33,698 nucleotides of DNA from Patescibacteria group bacterium (GTDB taxonomy: Bacteria; Patescibacteriota; Minisyncoccia; Moranbacterales; SCTJ01), in contig SCTJ01000023.1 in assembly GCA_004297805.1 (NCBI GenBank), positions 1 to 33,698 of the forward strand, written 5' to 3'. Below are positions 29,164-33,698 of this stretch, in pieces. Under the pieces are notes generated by a model that was not told the origin of the DNA, searched no databases, and worked only from the letters and a program-made list of their open reading frames with translations. Position numbers and translations under genes: made by a program. Positions within the stretch are counted from its first letter, which is position 1. Each line of letters starts with the position of its first letter.

Positions 29164-30033
29164 ATGGAAGAATCGAAACTCGAAGCTTATTATTATCCCA
29201 TGTTGGTGTCGGCTGTTTCTGGTAGGCCAAACACGGCGGAGGAGCTTGTCGCGAGGTGGAAATTTTTCAAGAGTCTGCCTCAAATTTTTCGAGACATTCT
29301 CATGTCTCAAGAGGTTCCTCTGGCTGTAAAATATATCTCAGAACAATATACACTAGGCGAGGCAAGAACGACCGAGCTTTCTCGGATCATAAGAGGGGTA
29401 TTTTTTGGAGAATTAACCAAAGAGCAATTGTCACAGGCAGTGGCGCAACGCCTGGGTATTCAGGAGCAGCGGGCAGCTCAAGAAATTGCTAAACTGATTG
29501 ACACACGGATACTCTCAATTACTCCCAAGCCGGAAGAGCCGGATCTTAGCGGACTGAATCAATTGTCGATCTCTGAGGCAATCCGGAGATATAAAGGTGT
29601 TGGCGAGCAATTGGTTAGTGCCAATCCTCTGAAACTTCGTATTTTTCCTTCGCCCGTTAAACCTTCCATCAAGAATTGGATCGCTGACTATCAAGATAAT
29701 CTTGGAGTACAAAAGCACGAGATGATGGAGCGCGGAAATTACTTGTTCCACAGCGAGAATACTAAAAGACTTACCGCTGGGGAGCGTCAGAAACTGGGGA
29801 TCGTGCTGAAGTCGTTGGATGACAATTCACCCGTGTTGGTCAATCCGGAATTGCAGGAAATAGTGTTTCCGCGGATGGAAGGCGGGGCACAGATGGAAAC
29901 CCCAGTAAGCCAGGGTCCTGCTCAATCCCAAGGCGGAGTGAGGTTTTCTTCCTCGCAAACTTTGCCGGCTGAACGGGGTGCTGCGCCACAGCGCCCGTCA
30001 CTCGGTAATCGCCCGGGCGGAGGGATGGTATAA
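29164..30033 (+). CDS. Hypothetical protein of VirB6-pilin cluster
   Basis: Not recognised. 289 residues; an AAAGGAG SD lies about 14 bases before the ATG. The N-terminal half is helical (AEELVARWKFFKSLPQIFRD, EVPLAVKYISEQYTLGEART, LTKEQLSQAVAQRLGIQEQR) and reads like a helical regulator/scaffold. The C-terminal 60 residues are Gly/Pro/Gln-rich and look disordered. No signal peptide or membrane segment. Its place between virB6-like and the pilins, 42 bases after the first, suggests a cytoplasmic partner of the secretion apparatus. Confidence 0.65.
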   Translation: MEESKLEAYYYPMLVSAVSGRPNTAEELVARWKFFKSLPQIFRDILMSQEVPLAVKYISEQYTLGEARTTELSRIIRGVFFGELTKEQLSQAVAQRLGIQEQRAAQEIAKLIDTRILSITPKPEEPDLSGLNQLSISEAIRRYKGVGEQLVSANPLKLRIFPSPVKPSIKNWIADYQDNLGVQKHEMMERGNYLFHSENTKRLTAGERQKLGIVLKSLDDNSPVLVNPELQEIVFPRMEGGAQMETPVSQGPAQSQGGVRFSSSQTLPAERGAAPQRPSLGNRPGGGMV

Positions 30034-30075
30034 AAATAGTGGTCTACCTGAGTTCATATCTAATTATTCCAAGAG

Positions 30076-30135
30076 TGTCATGCTGAACCTCAGGCTGGAA
30101 GTATAATCGAATCGGTCTCGGCATCTAAGATGACA
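30076..30135 (+). repeat. Palindromic REP/MITE-like element at pilin start
   Basis: Terminal inverted repeats TGTCAT (30076-30081) and ATGACA (30130-30135) are joined by a second pairing TGCTGA (30081-30086)/TCGGCA (30118-30123, one G-U). The element contains a TATAAT (30102-30107) and its right end supplies the ATG at 30130 of the following frame. Confidence 0.55.
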
Positions 30136-30165
30136 TTTTTCACTGATTTTTTGGCTCTATATAGT

Positions 30166-30492
30166 GTGAAAAAGCTATTATCAATTTTCAAACTATCATT
30201 TTTCATTTTGAGTTTTGCATTTTTAACTTGCACAGCTGTGCACGCTGGCGTTATCGACGACGCTCCCAAAATTACCACTATTCTCTATAGTGCGCTGGAA
30301 TCGCTCTTGTCATTCTTCGGAATTATTGGTATAATAGGCACAGTGATAGCTGGAATCCTGTATTTGGTGTCATCCGGGGATGAGCATCTAGCTGAAATGG
30401 CCAAGCGAGCCATCACCTATTCAGTAATCGGGACAGTAGTGGCCTTCGGGAGTCTAATTGTCGTTCAGACTTTGAGTGCATTTTTCAAATAA
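30166..30492 (+). CDS. VirB2/TrbC-like pilin 1
   Basis: The frame is open from ATG 30130, which lies in a palindromic repeat; the GTG at 30166 gives a more typical signal peptide (MKKLLSIFKLSFFILSFAFL, cleavage near VHA-GVID) and a 108-residue precursor. The mature part has two membrane helices (FFGIIGIIGTVIAGILYLVS and AITYSVIGTVVAFGSLIVVQ) separated by a short polar loop SSGDEHLAEMAKR. This is the VirB2/TrbC pilin plan. It is the first of four such paralogues. The loop reads SSGDE, as in the others. Start choice is uncertain. Confidence 0.75.
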   Translation: MKKLLSIFKLSFFILSFAFLTCTAVHAGVIDDAPKITTILYSALESLLSFFGIIGIIGTVIAGILYLVSSGDEHLAEMAKRAITYSVIGTVVAFGSLIVVQTLSAFFK

Positions 30493-30511
30493 TGACGGTG
30501 GAAAATATCCT

Positions 30512-30835
30512 ATGAAGCGAATTCTTCCGTTTCTCAGTGGGGCTCTGATGTTTCCCGGTTTAGCGTCGGCAGCCGATATAATTGTGAAAAATACTCCGAC
30601 TGATGACTACTACCGCACGATTGGCAATGTCCTTACCTATTTTCTGGCAGTGATTGGAATTGTGTCGGTGATTGGGATTGCAGTTTCGGGCGTGCTCTAT
30701 CTCACGGCCGGCGGGGATGAAAAGCGAGTGGAACGAGCTAAGAGTTGGATTGTCTACACGGTGGCGGCACTGGTAGTAACACTGATCGGATATGTGATTT
30801 TAAAATTAGTGAGCCGTTCGATTATAAATAGTTAA
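30512..30835 (+). CDS. VirB2/TrbC-like pilin 2
   Basis: ATG 30512 gives 107 residues: signal peptide MKRILPFLSGALMFPGLASA with cleavage before ADII, then two membrane helices (YFLAVIGIVSVIGIAVSGVL and IVYTVAALVVTLIGYVILKL) with the loop TAGGDEKRVERAKSW. The loop motif GGDEKR is shared with pilin 3 and is near GGNEKN in pilin 4. It begins 19 bases after pilin 1 stops and has a weak GGTGG SD. Probably an extracellular or inner-membrane pilus subunit; stoichiometry unknown. Confidence 0.8.
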   Translation: MKRILPFLSGALMFPGLASAADIIVKNTPTDDYYRTIGNVLTYFLAVIGIVSVIGIAVSGVLYLTAGGDEKRVERAKSWIVYTVAALVVTLIGYVILKLVSRSIINS

Positions 30836-30866
30836 TTTTTTACAAAGTAAATAACTAAAATAAAAA

Positions 30867-30920
30867 CTGGGTAGTCGGAGCGAGAAAAGCTCAGGTTTTC
30901 CCAGAAAAGGAGGTGACACT
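30867..30920 (+). promoter_or_regulatory. Structured leader and perfect SD of pilin 3
   Basis: CTGGG (30867-30871)/CCCAG (30900-30904) encloses GAGC (30878-30881)/GCTC (30889-30892). A full AAGGAGGTGA (30907-30916) follows, four bases from the ATG. It matches the 16S 3' end at every position and stands out against the weak starts nearby. Confidence 0.6.
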
Positions 30921-31292
30921 ATGAGAAACAAATTTAAAAAAGTAGCCTATGTCGTGTCATCGTCTGCGATTCTGGGAGCACTCTCAGTCGTGGCGGTGCA
31001 TGCAGCGGGACTGGATGTTCCAGTGCAGGACTCAATGGCTAAAGCTGGGTTCTACACCCTGTTGCAGTATGTTCTGAATTTTATTCTGGCGGTGTTGGGC
31101 GTGCTGGGTATCGTGGGCATTGCCGTGTCTGGTGTGCTCTATATCACTTCCGGTGGCGACGAGAAGCGGACCGAGATGGCCAAGGAATGGATGCTCTATT
31201 CAATCATGGGCTTGGTCATTGCTTTGCTCGGCTACACAATCGTGAAATCGATTGCTAACCTTTTGGGCGGTACCGACGCAGCCAAGTTCTAG
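30921..31292 (+). CDS. VirB2/TrbC-like pilin 3 (candidate major subunit)
   Basis: 123 residues. Signal peptide RNKFKKVAYVVSSSAILGAL followed by VVAVHAAG, then two membrane helices (LNFILAVLGVLGIVGIAVSG and MLYSIMGLVIALLGYTIVKS) and the loop TSGGDEKRTEMAKEW. It has the strongest ribosome-binding site of the cluster, next to a leader stem, and is followed at once by a perfect terminator. This suggests it is made in the largest amount, as expected of a major pilin. The gene order pilin 1-2-3 plus a separately promoted pilin 4 fits one main and several minor or specialised subunits. Confidence 0.85.
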   Translation: MRNKFKKVAYVVSSSAILGALSVVAVHAAGLDVPVQDSMAKAGFYTLLQYVLNFILAVLGVLGIVGIAVSGVLYITSGGDEKRTEMAKEWMLYSIMGLVIALLGYTIVKSIANLLGGTDAAKF

Positions 31293-31314
31293 CGGTAGAA
31301 AAAAAGACTTTCCT

Positions 31315-31347
31315 AACAGAGGCACCCTAGGGTGCCTCTGTTTTTTG
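31315..31347 (+). terminator. Strong intrinsic terminator after pilin 3
   Basis: A 28-base perfect palindrome (31315-31342, centre CTAG) with the arms AACAGAGGCACC..., then TTTTTTG. Confidence 0.95.
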
Positions 31348-31350
31348 TCA

Positions 31351-31379
31351 TAGACGGCATAGGCATGTTCGTGTATAAT
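31351..31379 (+). promoter_or_regulatory. Promoter of pilin 4
   Basis: TAGACG (31351-31356), 17-base spacer, TATAAT (31374-31379). The RNA start near 31386 is 20 bases from the ATG. The promoter begins right after the terminator of pilin 3. Confidence 0.8.
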
Positions 31380-31405
31380 GGAAGCAAATATAAATACAAA
31401 TACCT

Positions 31406-31819
31406 ATGAAACAATTTTTCCAGCAAACCATGATTGTTAGTGTTCTGGCCACTCTTTTCGTTTGGGTTGTAGCATTGCCGGCGAAGGTGCAAGCGACGGC
31501 TAATTGTGACAGTGGCTTTGAGGAGATGTCAGGCGTGTGTGTTCCGACTGATACGGGACTTTCAGACAAGACAGTGGGCGAAGTGTTGCAAGTGGCGCTG
31601 GACTGGCTCTTGGCCACGATCGGGGTCTTTGCGATCCTAATGATTGCAATAGCTGGAGTGATGTATATTACCTCGGGCGGTAATGAGAAAAATGTAGAGA
31701 AGGCCAAAAACATGCTGACCTGGGCGATTGCCGGCCTGGCGGTAGCCCTCTTGGGTTATGCCATTGTGGCCACAGTTAATGGAATTTTGCAGGGGGATGA
31801 TGTGTCGAAAGATTTTTAA
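31406..31819 (+). CDS. VirB2/TrbC-like pilin 4
   Basis: 137 residues. Signal peptide (TMIVSVLATLFVWVVALPAK, cleavage near VQA-TANC), an exported N-terminal stretch with two Cys (NCDSGFEEMSGVCVPTDTG), which the other three lack, and two membrane helices (ALDWLLATIGVFAILMIAIA and NMLTWAIAGLAVALLGYAIV) with loop TSGGNEKNVEKAK. The two cysteines could form a disulfide. It has its own promoter, so its level can be set apart from pilins 1-3. It may be a tip or minor subunit. Confidence 0.82.
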   Translation: MKQFFQQTMIVSVLATLFVWVVALPAKVQATANCDSGFEEMSGVCVPTDTGLSDKTVGEVLQVALDWLLATIGVFAILMIAIAGVMYITSGGNEKNVEKAKNMLTWAIAGLAVALLGYAIVATVNGILQGDDVSKDF

Positions 31820-31841
31820 CAACCAAACAAGTTGCCGGTTA

Positions 31842-31870
31842 TTGACAACGAGATAATCCTCGTGTATAAT
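31842..31870 (+). promoter_or_regulatory. Consensus promoter of nusA
   Basis: TTGACA (31842-31847), 17-base spacer, TATAAT (31865-31870): both boxes and spacing are perfect sigma-70 consensus. The RNA start is predicted near 31877. Confidence 0.9.
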
Positions 31871-31894
31871 GGAGCCTGGAGATTGATGAGTGTG

Positions 31895-31922
31895 AAAGTT
31901 CGCGACAGGCGAACTTTTATTG
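31895..31922 (+). terminator. Promoter-proximal hairpin with T-run before nusA
   Basis: AAAGTTCGC (31895-31903) pairs perfectly with GCGAACTTT (31909-31917) around GACAG, then TTTATTG. It begins about 18 bases after the RNA start and 75 bases before the ATG. NusA itself acts on hairpin-dependent pausing and termination, so self-control is possible. Confidence 0.7.
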
Positions 31923-31969
31923 TTAATAAGCCTAGAGGTTGAATAATAACCCGTTTAACTATTGCAAGT

Positions 31970-33244
31970 ATGGCACGCAAGAAAACAGTAGCGTCAGACG
32001 AGAGTCAAACTGGCCGACTCGGCGAGTTTGGCAGTGCGATTGCACAAATTGCTGACGAAAAAGGAATTTCCAAAGACAAGGTGATTGAGACTATTGAAGC
32101 CGCCCTGGCTGCCGCTTACAAAAAAGACTATGGCAAGAAGGGTCAGCATATTCGGGCTGAGTTTGGTGAAGTAGTCGGTGACACCAAATTTTTCAAAGTA
32201 CTAGAGGTGGTTGATGAAACCACTCGCGAGTTTCCCACTCCCGAGGAGATGGAGGCCGAGCCAGTCGAGCCGAAAGAAAAGAGATCCCGTCGGGATGAAG
32301 CAGAAGAGTCAGCGGGTATCGAAGGAGAAGTACGAATTCCGCGGTTTAATCCGGAGCGGGATATTTTGGTGGCGGATGCCAACAAAATTAAAAAAGGATC
32401 CAAGGTCGGAGATGTCTTGGAAATCGAACTTGAATCCAAAAAGGATTATGGTCGGATTGCCGCCCAAACGGCCAAGCAAGTTATTATCCAAAAGATTCGT
32501 GAAGCTGAGCGCGATGCTATGTTTAAGGAGTACAAGGAGAAGGAAGGGGAAGTGTTGAATGGCGTGGTGCAGCGTATTGAGGGACGCAATGTTTTTGTGG
32601 ATCTGGGCAAATCAGTCGGCATTCTCTTCCCATCGGAGCAAATCGAATCAGAGCGGTATAACATTGGTCAGCGCATCAAGGTATTTTTGGCTCGAGTGGA
32701 AGCCGATCCTAAAGGTCCCGGTATTACCCTAAGCCGGACGCATCCAGACATTGTGCGCAAACTATTTGAATTAGAAGTGCCGGAAATTTTTGCGGGCACG
32801 GTTGAAATTAAGAGTCTGGCTCGAGAGGCTGGATCGCGTACCAAGATCGCCGTGACCTCCAAAGAAGAGGGCATCGATCCAATTGGCTCCTGTGTGGGTC
32901 AAAAGGGAACACGTGTTCAGGCCGTGATCGATGAGTTGGGTGGTGAGAAAATTGACATTATTGAATGGAATGAAGACGCCCGGCGCTTTATTGGTTCGGC
33001 TTTGAGTCCGGCCAAGGTTTTGAGTGTAGAATTGGATGAAGCCCAGCAGCGCTCTACGGTAAAAGTTCCAGAAGACCAACTTTCGTTGGCTATCGGACGC
33101 CAAGGACAGAACGTGCGTTTGGCGGCCAAGCTGACTGGTTGGAAGATTGACGTGGTGGGAGACAAGGTGATGGGCAGTAAAGAAGAGGTAGTAGTTGAGT
33201 CAGCCACGGAGGAAGGGGCTGTCCCGGAAAAAACTGAAGCTTAA
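31970..33244 (+). CDS. nusA: Transcription termination/antitermination factor NusA
   Basis: 424 residues. The N-terminal RNA-polymerase-binding domain (SAIAQIADEKGISKDKVIET ... ALAAAYKKDYGKKG) contains an acidic insert (EEMEAEPVEPKEKRSRRDEA). An S1 domain follows (EGEVLNGVVQRIEGRNVFVD), then KH1 (DPIGSCVGQKGTRVQAVIDE, GEKIDIIEW) and KH2 (LSLAIGRQGQNVRLAAKLTG). It ends with a short acidic tail and lacks the acidic repeats of E. coli NusA, as in many bacteria. NusA binds RNA polymerase and nascent RNA and promotes pausing and hairpin termination. No SD is seen; a leader of ~93 bases with an early hairpin precedes it. Confidence 0.95.
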   Translation: MARKKTVASDESQTGRLGEFGSAIAQIADEKGISKDKVIETIEAALAAAYKKDYGKKGQHIRAEFGEVVGDTKFFKVLEVVDETTREFPTPEEMEAEPVEPKEKRSRRDEAEESAGIEGEVRIPRFNPERDILVADANKIKKGSKVGDVLEIELESKKDYGRIAAQTAKQVIIQKIREAERDAMFKEYKEKEGEVLNGVVQRIEGRNVFVDLGKSVGILFPSEQIESERYNIGQRIKVFLARVEADPKGPGITLSRTHPDIVRKLFELEVPEIFAGTVEIKSLAREAGSRTKIAVTSKEEGIDPIGSCVGQKGTRVQAVIDELGGEKIDIIEWNEDARRFIGSALSPAKVLSVELDEAQQRSTVKVPEDQLSLAIGRQGQNVRLAAKLTGWKIDVVGDKVMGSKEEVVVESATEEGAVPEKTEA

Positions 33245-33284
33245 TCTTGTGTAATAAATAAGTGAAAGCTGAATTGCCAAATTT

Positions 33285-33311
33285 ATTAAGCTACCGAAAA
33301 CGCAGCTTAAT
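33285..33311 (+). repeat. Inverted repeat between nusA and ppa
   Basis: ATTAAGCT (33285-33292) and AGCTTAAT (33304-33311) with an 11-base loop. No T-run, so a weak terminator or an RNA processing site is possible. Confidence 0.5.
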
Positions 33312-33337
33312 GAATCAGCAGTTTAACTAACAAACAA

Positions 33338-33698
33338 ATGAATTTGTGGCATGACATTTCAGCGGGTGACAACGCCCCAGAAATCGTAAACGTGATCATT
33401 GAGAATGCGAAAGGATCCAAAAATAAATACGAGATCGACAAGAAGACTGGATTACTCAAGTTGGATCGCGCCATGAAGACATCCCAGGACTTCCCGTTTG
33501 ACTATGGTTTTGTCCCACGGACGCTTTGGGAAGACGGAGACGCCCTGGATGTGGTGGTGCTTTCTACCTATCCGCTTAACCCAGGCATTTTGGTGGAAGT
33601 TCGACCAGTGGGTGTGGCCAAAATGATCGATTCGGGCGAAAGCGACTACAAGATTATTTCGGTGCCGAAGCATGATCCGCGTTGGGAACAGGTCAAAG
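33338..33698 (+). CDS. ppa: Inorganic pyrophosphatase, 3'-truncated by window edge
   Basis: The ATG at 33338 opens a frame that runs off the window (120 codons seen; family ~170). It starts MNLWHDISAGDNAPEIVNVI, then KYEIDKKTGLLKLDR, FPFDYGFVPRTL, and the catalytic block EDGDALDVVV, close to the family I signature DxDPxDV but with Ala instead of Pro/Glu. A following RPVGVAKMIDSGESDYKIIS is also typical. The enzyme splits pyrophosphate to drive biosynthesis in the cytoplasm. No clear SD precedes the ATG, and no promoter of its own was seen, so it may be read with nusA. Confidence 0.93.
   Translation, partial: MNLWHDISAGDNAPEIVNVIIENAKGSKNKYEIDKKTGLLKLDRAMKTSQDFPFDYGFVPRTLWEDGDALDVVVLSTYPLNPGILVEVRPVGVAKMIDSGESDYKIISVPKHDPRWEQVK

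Noticed and set aside
1-33698. CRISPR array, insertion sequence with transposase, or rRNA genes
   Set aside because: No regularly spaced repeats, no transposase and no rRNA-like sequence were seen anywhere in the window. The only recombinase is Xer-like.

Overview
The window looks like a chromosomal contig from an uncultured small-genome bacterium, most likely of the Candidate Phyla Radiation (Patescibacteria). The reasons are several small VirB2/TrbC-type pilin paralogues in a row behind a VirB6-like membrane protein, a short NusA with an acidic insert, a TrmB-type regulator, many starts with weak or no Shine-Dalgarno (SD) sequence, several apparently leaderless genes, and mostly CCA-less tRNA genes. 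TAA, TAG and TGA all act as ordinary stops (code 11). The lineage is an inference; no rRNA or other decisive marker is present.

Layout. 1-901: 3' part of an RluA-type pseudouridine synthase. 902-2326: ribosomal protein L19 with a possible leader, then a tRNA array (Leu-GAG, Val-UAC, Phe-GAA, Met-CAU, Gly-GCC) with two tRNA fragments between intact genes and a strong terminator at its end. 2350-6780: a TrmB-like regulator, an orphan Mu Gam-like DNA-end-binding protein, a Kef/CPA2 antiporter and a lysozyme-like membrane protein. 6908-9457: a large P-type cation ATPase. 9458-14361: an accessory block of mostly unrecognised proteins, with a 3D-domain exported protein and tRNA-Gly(UCC). 14410-15627: a membrane-anchored metallophosphoesterase. 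15704-18313: a tightly packed redox cluster of two small exported proteins, ApbE flavin transferase and a ferric-reductase-like haem membrane protein carrying calcium-type repeats. 18419-24571: a TsaB-like small protein, a Xer recombinase, a LysM-CHAP hydrolase, DedA, an alpha/beta hydrolase, a GT4 glycosyltransferase and an amidase. 24697-27041: LemA, a Cys-rich protein, HtpX and a DUF4258-like protein. 27148-31819: VirB6-like protein, an unknown partner and four VirB2-like pilins. 31970-33698: nusA and the 5' part of ppa.

How it fits together. Much of the window concerns the cell surface: four predicted wall hydrolases or wall-active proteins, lipid/membrane proteins, membrane proteolysis, cation transport and a pilus or secretion apparatus. 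The ApbE/ferric-reductase/TSP3 set suggests an extracytosolic electron-transfer module, notable if the host lacks a normal respiratory chain.

The most interesting non-coding signal is a repeated architecture: a good promoter, then a short hairpin with a T-run, and only then the gene. It occurs before the lysozyme-like gene (6077-6169), the TsaB-like gene (18299-18419), the LysM-CHAP gene (19772-19900) and nusA (31842-31970), with a weaker case before rplS. These look like promoter-proximal attenuators. Several other genes (DedA, amidase, and the unknown genes at 9558, 12290 and 13201) appear leaderless. A third class (3235, 4162, 10085) has strong SDs and GC-richer codons and looks transferred.
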